In this document: positions 17,889 through 26,898 of the stretch, piece by piece | Position numbering within the stretch: the first letter of the stretch is position 1 | How the letters are laid out: each line of letters begins with the position of its first letter | NCBI GenBank assembly: GCA_003676145.1 | Contig: NAUB01000018.1 | Span: 62,001-126,000 of the forward strand | Source of the DNA: a gamma proteobacterium symbiont of Stewartia floridana | Lineage (GTDB): Bacteria; Pseudomonadota; Gammaproteobacteria; Chromatiales; Chromatiaceae | DNA length: 64,000 nt | Direction: 5' to 3' | Program-made: the position numbers and the translations under genes | The notes under the pieces: model-generated | Told to the model about the DNA's origin: nothing | The model's input: only the letters and a program-made list of their open reading frames with translations | Database searches by the model: none

Positions 17889-18374
17889 CTATCCTCCACG
17901 CTGCAGGACAACCCGGGCATTGATCAGCCCCGGCGCATCCTGTCGATCGATATTCAGTGATTCGATATTCAGTGCATACTCCTGGGTCATCTGACCCAGC
18001 CATCGAATCAGGGTGTCAAAAGCGGCTTGTTCGACCCACAGCTGAACCGAATCGTCACCCTGGGGCTTGATGCGCTTGATCTGCTGCCTCAATTGAACCC
18101 GTTTGGCGGTCCTGTCGACCAGTGTCAGCAGTGCTTCGTTGCTGGCTGCGACTTTAGCGGGTTGGTCGCTGCGCATGTTTTTCACCAGATCCGCGTTGTC
18201 TTTCATCCATTGCAGAGTCGATTCCTGGCTCTTAACCAGTAAGGCTTTCTGCTCAAGGCTCTGCTGGAAGGGGCGCCATACGATCAGGTAGATCAGCAAC
18301 AGCAGCACAGCCGTGCCACCAACGATCATAGCCAGATGTTCTTGCGGGGTTTTACTCAGCCACCACTGCTTCAT
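17889..18374 (-). CDS. gspM: Type II secretion protein GspM
   Basis: Inner-membrane platform component that pairs with GspL. The 161 residues show a short cytoplasmic start, one membrane helix (LAMIVGGTAVLLLLIYLIVW), a coiled-coil stretch and a ferredoxin-like periplasmic domain at the C terminus. Its ATG overlaps the gspL stop codon by one base (TGATG), indicating coupled translation. Confidence 0.88.
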   Translation of the reverse strand: MKQWWLSKTPQEHLAMIVGGTAVLLLLIYLIVWRPFQQSLEQKALLVKSQESTLQWMKDNADLVKNMRSDQPAKVAASNEALLTLVDRTAKRVQLRQQIKRIKPQGDDSVQLWVEQAAFDTLIRWLGQMTQEYALNIESLNIDRQDAPGLINARVVLQRGG

Positions 18375-19600
18375 CAGGATCCTCCGGTGATTCTCAGATG
18401 GGAGGTGACTTTGTTATCCGCCGCGTTGGCAGAGCGGATTTCAACAGTCAGACGTTTACTCTCGATGGTCTTCTTCAGTGTCTCGAGGGCTTGCAACTCC
18501 TTGATGGTCAGCTGCAGATTGAGTTGGCCATCGCGAAAGCTGATGTTTTCCAGGGTCGTGTTCGGGCTGTTTTTGATGACGCTTGCCGAGGGTACGAAGA
18601 GGCTGGCAAACTGGGCGAAACTGCCCGATTGACCCCGTTGCAGGGATTTCAGGCGCTGCTCCATCTGTGCTCTGGGATCGACGATTCGCTTCACCTCCGG
18701 AAAGGCCTGCTGAAAAGTCTCCCTGATCTGAGCATGCAGTAACTTGCTCTGGCGGTCATATTGATTGTATTCCTGAATCGAGGCACCAATCGAGAGACCG
18801 ATGAATACCAGTGCCAAAACGGCGGCAGGCAGCCAGCGCCGCCACTGCAGCGTGGTCTTGTCGACCTTCTGATACTCCCCCTGCAGAAGATTCAATAGCT
18901 GCTTCTCATGCAGGTTATCTGCCAGCAGACTGATCAAATCACCCGGCTGTTCCAGCTCCCTGGTGATGATCTCGCAATCGGGTGCAATCGTCTCCAGGTC
19001 TAGTTCTGCATGGCTCCCCTCAAGCCGGTAGAGGATCAATTTGTGCGGGGCCGATTCAGCTGCCTGCTGCAGTACCAGTTTTAAGAACTCACCACCATTC
19101 ACGCCATCGACGCTGTATCCCAGGTTGGACTGGGTGCGAATCTGTAACTGATGGTCACTCTGGTAGAGACACCAGGCATTGTCCTCCATCGGAAGCCCGA
19201 GCAAATCCGGATAGAGGCCGAGTGGCTCGATACCGGCAGACTCCAATCTCTCAAGCCACTGGTCAAGCCGACTTCTGGCAATCACGGCAACCGGTGTGAT
19301 GTTATCGCTATCCATGTTGCCGGCGGCAAAATGGAGATCATCGATATCCTCGGTAAGCTCGTTCTCCAAGGAGAACGGTATCGCTTGCAGCAGACGTTGG
19401 CGGTTGCGGGTTGGGATGTTGACGGAGGTGAGCAGGATTTTGGATGCTGGTGCCAGCACCAGGGTGCGTCGGCCTTTCGCCTGTTGGGCTGCCTGCTCCA
19501 GGGTACCACTTCCCGGTTCACTGCTAGTGGCGCCCCGGATCGACCAGGAGACCCGATCACAGGATGCATCATGGCACTGCAGAATAAGCTGCTCGGCCAT
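18374..19600 (-). CDS. gspL: Type II secretion protein GspL
   Basis: Inner-membrane protein that recruits the GspE ATPase. About 408 residues: a cytoplasmic actin-like domain (about 1-240, with ILLTSVNIPTRNRQRLLQAIP and FSLENELTEDIDDLHFA), one membrane helix (AAVLALVFIGLSIGASI), and a periplasmic domain with a coiled coil. The chosen ATG (19600-19598) overlaps the gspK stop by one base; a TTG one codon upstream is the alternative. Confidence 0.9.
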   Translation of the reverse strand: MAEQLILQCHDASCDRVSWSIRGATSSEPGSGTLEQAAQQAKGRRTLVLAPASKILLTSVNIPTRNRQRLLQAIPFSLENELTEDIDDLHFAAGNMDSDNITPVAVIARSRLDQWLERLESAGIEPLGLYPDLLGLPMEDNAWCLYQSDHQLQIRTQSNLGYSVDGVNGGEFLKLVLQQAAESAPHKLILYRLEGSHAELDLETIAPDCEIITRELEQPGDLISLLADNLHEKQLLNLLQGEYQKVDKTTLQWRRWLPAAVLALVFIGLSIGASIQEYNQYDRQSKLLHAQIRETFQQAFPEVKRIVDPRAQMEQRLKSLQRGQSGSFAQFASLFVPSASVIKNSPNTTLENISFRDGQLNLQLTIKELQALETLKKTIESKRLTVEIRSANAADNKVTSHLRITGGS

Positions 19601-20586
19601 CAATAGACCCCGGTGGTTCGGGATATGACAACCACATCCTCACTGCCTTGGTATAGGCGGCTGACCAATCTTTGGCTGATATTTTCCATGCGTACAACCG
19701 TCTCCAGTTGAAAAAATTGACTGTCTACAGAGATCAATGGCTCTATCTCTTCAGATTTTACTTTATTTTCATCCAAAAGTTCTCTAAGTCTTTCAATAAA
19801 GGATGCCGTCTCTTTGAACGGGTTCTCTTCTCGCTCGCTGATCAGTTGCTCTGCATGCCCATCCGAGAGTTCGTTGAGAAGGCTTTTTAGCACAATCTGG
19901 TCTGCTGTGTTGACATTGATCGGGGTCTTGACCGGCAGAGCAACCACGTATGGCGCCAGTTTGTCGTAACTCTCCTGATCGATGTCCTTGATCAGTCTCA
20001 GCTCAGTATGGCTGGCCATATAGCCATTGGCCGTGCGGTAGGCCGGCTCCTGTCCCAGATATTCAACGTCTTCTGCGCCATCAGGAAAGGAGGTCCTGAT
20101 GTCGCCATCGAGCCAGTCCTGGGTTGCCTGGGCGATCGACTCTGGCAGTTCGAGGGCTGCAAGAATACGTTGAAATATGGCCAGCTGGACCGCGGCTTCC
20201 TGTTTGGCCTGCGCTTCCGCTTCTGCTTCCAGATAGAGATTGTTCAGGTTGAATCGACCTTGCAGGTCAGTGGTTACGGCCTGTACCTCGCCACCTTCCA
20301 CCGGGGTGGGGGGGAGTTCGATGGCCCAGTTCTCATCGAGTGAGTCGTACTTCTTGGACTCATCGTCGAGCAGGTCCCTGATCAGCATACCTCTGGACCA
20401 GGCTTCACTGCCCAGGGTGTAGTAGTAGGATTGGTCGGCTGCCTGGATATTACCGGTTCGACGAATATTGAGTTGCAGGTTGTGGGTCATTGCCACGGCA
20501 GCGATCGATGCCATGGCGACAATCACAATGGCGGTGATCAGGGCGATACCTTGTTCTCGCGATGGATGCTTACTGAGTGTCGCCAT
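19600..20586 (-). CDS. gspK: Type II secretion minor pseudopilin GspK
   Basis: Largest minor pseudopilin, placed at the pseudopilus tip with GspI and GspJ. A prepilin leader ends at G13 before the hydrophobic helix ALITAIVIVAMASIAAVAM, and the usual Glu at position 5 of the mature chain is absent, a known GspK trait. A large alpha domain follows, with NVNTADQIVLKSLL near the C terminus. The ATG at 20586 has an AGGGA site and overlaps gspJ by 17 bp; a longer form from 20616 would add ten residues to the leader. Confidence 0.9.
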   Translation of the reverse strand: MATLSKHPSREQGIALITAIVIVAMASIAAVAMTHNLQLNIRRTGNIQAADQSYYYTLGSEAWSRGMLIRDLLDDESKKYDSLDENWAIELPPTPVEGGEVQAVTTDLQGRFNLNNLYLEAEAEAQAKQEAAVQLAIFQRILAALELPESIAQATQDWLDGDIRTSFPDGAEDVEYLGQEPAYRTANGYMASHTELRLIKDIDQESYDKLAPYVVALPVKTPINVNTADQIVLKSLLNELSDGHAEQLISEREENPFKETASFIERLRELLDENKVKSEEIEPLISVDSQFFQLETVVRMENISQRLVSRLYQGSEDVVVISRTTGVY

Positions 20587-21277
20587 TACTGTTTTGTCCC
20601 TGCGCCTGTTGTTCATCCGGTATCGGTCTCACCAGTGCAAACAGGCGTCTGATATTACCCCAATCCTTGAGTTCCATCTTGACTTCCACCGCAGTGGGAA
20701 GACCGGGTTTCTCTCCTGAATCGAAATCAAACCTTTCAGGTGGCCACTGACTCTGTTTCTTCATCTCCTTGTCATAATAGATCAGCTCAAGCTCTTCGAT
20801 ATTATCGATCAGTTCGTAGCGGTGGGGTTCGCTATCCTGGGCTCTGTCCAGAATTCTCCAGGTCAGGCGGTAGAGGGTCTCCTCTTCCAGCTGGTAACCC
20901 ACCCGCTGCAGATTACTGCGCGGCAGCTTCATCGGGTTGGCATAACCGTCCCGGGTCAACTCGAGCAGTGTGCCGGCAAAACCGCCACTGATGAAAGCGC
21001 CGACCTCGTCTCCCAGCTGATCCCGGATCGGTCTTTCAATCGCCTGCTCAATATCCCGCTGCATCAGGTTCATCGCCAGTTGCAATTGTGAGATGCGTTT
21101 GCTGTATTGGCTGGTCTGGTTTTCGGAATCCAGCACCACCTTGAGGCCCGAGTAGGCGAATGTCGCCATAATCGCGAAAACGGTGATCGCTATCAGCAGT
21201 TCAAGCAGGGTGAATCCAGCGGTACTGGGTCTGTTTCGCTGCTGACGGTCGCGCAGATTATGTGCTGAAGGTTTCAT
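20570..21277 (-). CDS. gspJ: Type II secretion minor pseudopilin GspJ
   Basis: Minor pseudopilin of 235 residues. A 21-residue positively charged leader ends in G21 before FTLLELLIAITVFAIMA, with Glu at mature position 5, then a globular beta-rich domain. The ATG overlaps the gspI stop as ATGA, so translation is coupled. Identified as GspJ by length and position between I and K. Confidence 0.9.
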   Translation of the reverse strand: MKPSAHNLRDRQQRNRPSTAGFTLLELLIAITVFAIMATFAYSGLKVVLDSENQTSQYSKRISQLQLAMNLMQRDIEQAIERPIRDQLGDEVGAFISGGFAGTLLELTRDGYANPMKLPRSNLQRVGYQLEEETLYRLTWRILDRAQDSEPHRYELIDNIEELELIYYDKEMKKQSQWPPERFDFDSGEKPGLPTAVEVKMELKDWGNIRRLFALVRPIPDEQQAQGQNSNGDTQ

Positions 21278-21702
21278 TTGATCGGTTGTGAAAGAAAGCT
21301 CACCAAGCGGGTGACACTGCTCTCATCATCCTTGTTGCGAAATACCCGGATCTCCACCTGTCTGACACGGTCATCCGGTGTCTTGCTGACCTCCCTTTGC
21401 CAGTGCCACTCCTGCAGTCCCATCTCCTCCTTACCCTTTTTCGAGCCGGTGGCGGGCCATTGGTTGGTGACCTGCAGCTCTGTCATCTGGTTCATGGCGA
21501 CCCAGTGGGCCAGGGTCTTGTCACGGAGATAGGCGACGTTGACCGATTGGTTGGATGCCACTGAGATGATCGAGGTCAGTGCGATCGCCAGAATTGCCAG
21601 TGCGATCAGAATCTCCAGCAGGGTAAAGCCACTGTTGCGACTACAGGCTGATCCCCTGGTGGAGGGGAGGGCGCAGGCGTGTGGTTCAGTAGGGTGAGAC
21701 AT
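21274..21702 (-). CDS. gspI: Type II secretion minor pseudopilin GspI
   Basis: Minor pseudopilin, about 142 residues from the chosen ATG. The leader ends in G25 before FTLLEILIALAILAIALTS, with Glu at mature position 5. Then comes the GspI-type stretch (LAHWVAMNQMTELQV) and a final beta domain (QVEIRVFR). The start is uncertain: an upstream ATG at 21729 would give 151 residues and deeper overlap with gspH, while the ATG at 21702 gives an overlap of 17 bp, similar to gspJ/gspK. Confidence 0.88.
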   Translation of the reverse strand: MSHPTEPHACALPSTRGSACSRNSGFTLLEILIALAILAIALTSIISVASNQSVNVAYLRDKTLAHWVAMNQMTELQVTNQWPATGSKKGKEEMGLQEWHWQREVSKTPDDRVRQVEIRVFRNKDDESSVTRLVSFLSQPIK

Positions 21703-22189
21703 GTTCCAGGGAGAGCTCGCCAAGTTCATTGCCTGTCAACCGGTAGTAACTTTCAACCTGTTCAGAGCTGACTTTCAGCTCGAATGTGGTCATCTCGCCA
21801 CTGTTAAGGAGGATGATCTCCGGGGTTCGCTTCTCTTCGTCATCCCCTTCGGGCAGTGCGGTGGCAACGCTGATTTCAACCCCTGGGGGCAGTTTACGCT
21901 CGCGAAACAGATTGTCGGATACCACTTCCCACTCCCCCTCGTTGAGACTGAGGAAGCCATAACTCTCTTCGGTGATATCCACCCCGATCAACATGGATCT
22001 GAGCAACGCCTCTTCACTGGCCAGTTCAAGCAGGCTGTTGAGTCGCTGGGCTTCATCCCTGAGCTGGTCACCCGGGGCATTGCGCCCGAATGAGATTGCC
22101 ACGTAGTTGATCAGGATACCGATGATGACAACCACCACCATCACCTCGATCAGGGTAAAGCCCATGCCCGATCCTTTGGCACTTCGCAT
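21686..22189 (-). CDS. gspH: Type II secretion minor pseudopilin GspH
   Basis: Minor pseudopilin with leader MRSAKGSGMG before FTLIEVMVVVVIIGILI, Glu at mature position 5, then the GspH-type helix (LRDEAQRLNSLLELASEEALL) and a beta domain. The ATG at 22189 follows an AAGGG site about ten bases upstream. A TTG at 22237 that overlaps the gspG stop (TTGA) would extend the leader by 16 residues and cannot be excluded. Confidence 0.87.
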   Translation of the reverse strand: MRSAKGSGMGFTLIEVMVVVVIIGILINYVAISFGRNAPGDQLRDEAQRLNSLLELASEEALLRSMLIGVDITEESYGFLSLNEGEWEVVSDNLFRERKLPPGVEISVATALPEGDDEEKRTPEIILLNSGEMTTFELKVSSEQVESYYRLTGNELGELSLEHVSPY

Positions 22190-22233
22190 TGGCCAAGTGC
22201 CCTTAGGCTTACGCTTGATCGTTACGGGCGGTA

Positions 22234-22722
22234 TCAATCCAGATTCCAGTTACCGATGTCATCGTCTGTCGATTGCATGTCCAGGCCGGAGGTATAGATA
22301 TCGACCGTACCATGGGTACCGGGACTCAGGTAGAGATATCCATTGCCCCAGGGATCGCTGGGCAATCGATCGAGATAGCCGCCTTCCTTCCAGTTTCTGG
22401 GTTCCGGAGAGTCGGTGGGTTTGCTCACCAGAGCCTCGAGCCCCTGCTCGGTGGTCGGATAGATCATGTTATCCAGACGGTAGAGATTCAGGGCGGCTTC
22501 CAGCGCCCGTATATCGCTCTTGGCTTTGGTGATGCGGGCCTGCTCAGGTCGATCCATGATTTTTGGCACGACGATTGCCGCAAGGATGCTCAGTATGACA
22601 ACGACCACCATGACTTCGATTAGTGTGAAGCCTCTGATTTTCTTTGATTTATTGATTTCAGCCTGGTGATGGCATGTGGCTGCTTCAGGGGCAGGTAGCG
22701 AAGAGACTGCATTGATGGTCAT
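22234..22722 (-). CDS. gspG: Type II secretion major pseudopilin GspG
   Basis: Major subunit of the periplasmic pseudopilus, 162 residues, and the first gene of the gspGHIJKLMN-DEF series. Leader cleavage is predicted after G31 before FTLIEVMVVVVILSILAAIV, with Glu at mature position 5. The mature chain has the conserved YPTTEQGLEALV and the calcium-site region GGYLDRLPSDPWGN-YLYLSPG typical of GspG. The 31-residue leader is longer than usual; the true start may lie further in. It is divergent from prsK. Confidence 0.94.
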   Translation of the reverse strand: MTINAVSSLPAPEAATCHHQAEINKSKKIRGFTLIEVMVVVVILSILAAIVVPKIMDRPEQARITKAKSDIRALEAALNLYRLDNMIYPTTEQGLEALVSKPTDSPEPRNWKEGGYLDRLPSDPWGNGYLYLSPGTHGTVDIYTSGLDMQSTDDDIGNWNLD

Positions 22723-23233
22723 AAGGTAAACCCGTGTCGATTATCCGTGTTGATATGTCGTAAAAGTGGGCCATTATCCTGGGATTATGTGTTGGAATCC
22801 AGATTCCCGTTAAAAATCACGCTGACAGGGTGAATCGTTTCACTATCTTTGTGTACTATAGTGGCGCTTGCCGCAGAATCAGCACCATTTTGGCGATCGT
22901 ATCCGAACCATAATCAAGCGCCGGATCTGCTTCAATCGGCAGTATAGACGACAGCCTCATGAGTTCAGTTTCTGCAGGACCCTATACTGAATAGTCATTG
23001 GGAAATCGGTAGTCGGCTTAAATCGAACATTGTTCGTTGTGATCTGCCAAAAACGATGACCGCTGCATTTGGGATAGTCCGACTCAAACGCCAAATACGA
23101 TTGCTCACCTCAACAAGGGGTATACAGGGTCTCAGTGATTATCGGGATAATAAAACCTACAGTTGTAAGTCTCTGTCAGGGAGTAAAAGTTCATTGAGTA
23201 ACGACACAACCAAGCACCCTTGAGGATGACTGA
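22723..23233. other. Divergent intergenic region between gspG and prsK
   Basis: About 510 bp without a convincing gene; the reading frame on the minus strand at 23132-23428 is a shadow of prsK. It should carry promoters for the gsp cluster (leftward) and for prsKR (rightward). A TACTATAG stretch at about 22855 is -10-like, but I found no well-spaced -35 and give no specific promoter. Confidence 0.4.
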
Positions 23234-25339
23234 TTGACTATCGGAATAATCGGCTATGGATTTTCGGCGACACTGTTTCTGATATTCAGTGTGCTTCTTC
23301 TGACCAGCTGGCGTGGGCGTATCGAAGGGACCTATCTGCTGATTGCCTCGACCACATCCGCCTGTTGGGCACTGACCGCGATCGCTTTTCAGGTTCAGGA
23401 GTCGGCACTGACTGCCAATACCTATCAACTGTTTGAAATTGCGAAAAATATTGCCTGGTTTGCCTTTCTTCTGAGACTCTTGTCTATTCTCAAATCAGCG
23501 GCAGGTGGTGATGATGGCCTGCTCAGATACGCCCCAGTCACGATCTTTTCCGTCTCCGCTCTGCTGCTGGGCGTTGAGCTATCCGCTCAGTTTTTCCCCG
23601 GGGTGCGCAACTGGGGCGGTACTGCCAGCTTTCAGCTGGTCGGACATCTGGGATTTGCCATTGCCGGACTGGTGCTGATCGAGCAACTCTACCGCAGTAC
23701 CCGGCCGGATATGCGCTGGGCGGTCAAGTATCTCTATTTCGGCATGGGCATACTGTTCGTCTACGATCTTTTTCTGTATGCCGATGCGTTGATGTTCAAA
23801 CAGGTGGATTCCGCCCTGTGGCAGGCCAGGGGCTTTACCAGCTCGCTGGTCGCACCCTTTGTGGCGATTGCCGCAACCCGTAATCCCAGCTGGTCCGTGC
23901 GGGTTTTCGTCTCCAGACAGGTGGTGTTTCATGCCACAACCATGCTGGTTGCCGGCAGCTATCTGGTGCTGATGGCGGCGGTTGGCTACTACATCCGCTA
24001 TTACGGTGGAACCTGGGGTAAAGCGACACAAATCGCGTTTGTTTTCACCGGGGTATGCTTTCTGGCGGTGGTGCTGTTTTCCGGATCACTCAGAGCCAAG
24101 CTGAAAGTTTTCGTCAACAAACACTTTTTCAGTTACAAGTACGATTGGCGGGACGAGTGGTTGAGAGTGGTCCAAACCCTCGCGGAGGGGCCCGGCGGCG
24201 GCCAGATACTGCCCAGAGTGGTGCAGGCGATATCCGATTCCGCGGAGTCCCGCGGCGGTTATCTCTGGACCTTGGGTGAAGATGGACGATACCACTGTAC
24301 CAGTCGTTGGCAGGTCGACGATATTTCCCTGGATCTGCAGGCGGAGAGCGAATTAATCGCCTATTTTCAGCGTAGCGACTGGATCATCGATATCGACGAA
24401 CTGAACAAATACCCGGAACGATACGACAATCTGGCCCTGGATCACCGCGTGACGGATATCCAGGATGCCTGGTTAATAGTACCTATAAAACATCATGAAG
24501 CCCTGATAGGATTTGCTCTGCTTATCCGTTCCCATTCACTACCCTCGATCAACTGGGAGGATCGGGATCTGATCAAAGCTGCGGCGAAACAGGCAGGTGG
24601 CTATCTGGCACTGCTGCAGGCCTCTGAAGCATTGAACCGGGCCAATCAATTTGAGGCCTTCAACCGGTTGTCAGCCTTTGTCGTACACGATTTAAAGAAC
24701 CTGATCGCACAACTCGAACTGGTCGTGAAAAATGCTGAACGACACAAGAACAATCCGGAGTTCATGGACGATGCAGTCAGAACCATTGGCAATGCAGTCA
24801 ACAAAATGGGCAGGCTGTTGGCACAATTGCGGCAGGGTAGATTTGAGTCGACTGAAACGAAACAATTCTATATTGAAGAGTCAGTGGCTCAGGCGGTCAA
24901 TGAACTGTTTGCCTATCAGCCAAAACCTCAGTTGAAGGTCAAAGACAACTATTTAGAGATTGTTGCAGATAAAGATCGTTTCACCGCGATTATGATTCAT
25001 ATGATTAAAAATGCTCAGGAAGCAACCGATAAGGACGGTGAAGTGAAGATAACCGTCGAGAAGATCGATCAGAATGCGATCATTACCATTCAGGACAACG
25101 GTTCAGGGATGGAGGATAAGTTCATTAAAGAGCGATTGTTTCGGCCCTTTCAGACAACCAAGGGAAATGCTGGAATGGGAATTGGCGTCTATGAAACCCG
25201 GGAGTACGTAAACTCCCTGAATGGCAGCCTGACAGTGAATAGCCAGCTTGGTGAGGGCACTTGTTTCACCATATCCATTCCGATTATTAAATCAGGGACT
25301 GCAGCAGGCCGGCAGTCAGATGCTACTGTAGAGGCGTAA
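23234..25339 (+). CDS. prsK: XrtA/PEP-CTERM system histidine kinase PrsK
   Basis: Sensor kinase of the PrsK/PrsR pair that controls exosortase-dependent (PEP-CTERM) and exopolysaccharide genes. The 701 residues start with an N-terminal multi-helix membrane region of about 290 residues (opening with GIIGYGFSATLFLIFSVLLL and SWRGR, typical of the family), then a GAF-like domain (about 310-460), the phospho-acceptor box VVHDLKN (H485), and an ATPase domain with MIKNAQEAT, DNGSGM and GMGIGVYETREY. The start is TTG, 8 nt after GAGGATGAC. prsR follows 4 bp after the stop. Confidence 0.92.
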   Translation: MTIGIIGYGFSATLFLIFSVLLLTSWRGRIEGTYLLIASTTSACWALTAIAFQVQESALTANTYQLFEIAKNIAWFAFLLRLLSILKSAAGGDDGLLRYAPVTIFSVSALLLGVELSAQFFPGVRNWGGTASFQLVGHLGFAIAGLVLIEQLYRSTRPDMRWAVKYLYFGMGILFVYDLFLYADALMFKQVDSALWQARGFTSSLVAPFVAIAATRNPSWSVRVFVSRQVVFHATTMLVAGSYLVLMAAVGYYIRYYGGTWGKATQIAFVFTGVCFLAVVLFSGSLRAKLKVFVNKHFFSYKYDWRDEWLRVVQTLAEGPGGGQILPRVVQAISDSAESRGGYLWTLGEDGRYHCTSRWQVDDISLDLQAESELIAYFQRSDWIIDIDELNKYPERYDNLALDHRVTDIQDAWLIVPIKHHEALIGFALLIRSHSLPSINWEDRDLIKAAAKQAGGYLALLQASEALNRANQFEAFNRLSAFVVHDLKNLIAQLELVVKNAERHKNNPEFMDDAVRTIGNAVNKMGRLLAQLRQGRFESTETKQFYIEESVAQAVNELFAYQPKPQLKVKDNYLEIVADKDRFTAIMIHMIKNAQEATDKDGEVKITVEKIDQNAIITIQDNGSGMEDKFIKERLFRPFQTTKGNAGMGIGVYETREYVNSLNGSLTVNSQLGEGTCFTISIPIIKSGTAAGRQSDATVEA

Positions 25340-25343
25340 TTGC

Positions 25344-26705
<1,362 letters not shown>

Positions 26706-26852
26706 CCTATCACCGGTTATAGCCCGATACCTCAACAGGCCATTTTCCGGGTTTCAGGAATAGCCTGGACGATGACGTGAGATAGGGAGCAAGGGTAGTC
26801 TTGAAGCCACTCATAAGTAGATTTTTAGCACACAGACAGAGCGAAAATTACC

Positions 26853-26866
26853 GGCTTGCAAACTGC
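26853..26866 (+). promoter_or_regulatory. Candidate sigma-54 promoter of prsT
   Basis: The -24 GG (26853-26854) and -12 GC (26865-26866) doublets are exactly 10 bp apart in CCGGCTTGCAAACTGCC, similar to the TGGCAC-N5-TTGC consensus. Transcription should start near 26877, 22 nt before the prsT ATG. It lies directly downstream of the gene for the sigma-54 activator PrsR. Confidence 0.5.
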
Positions 26867-26898
26867 CTTAACAATACTTGGATTGATTGGAGAAACTG

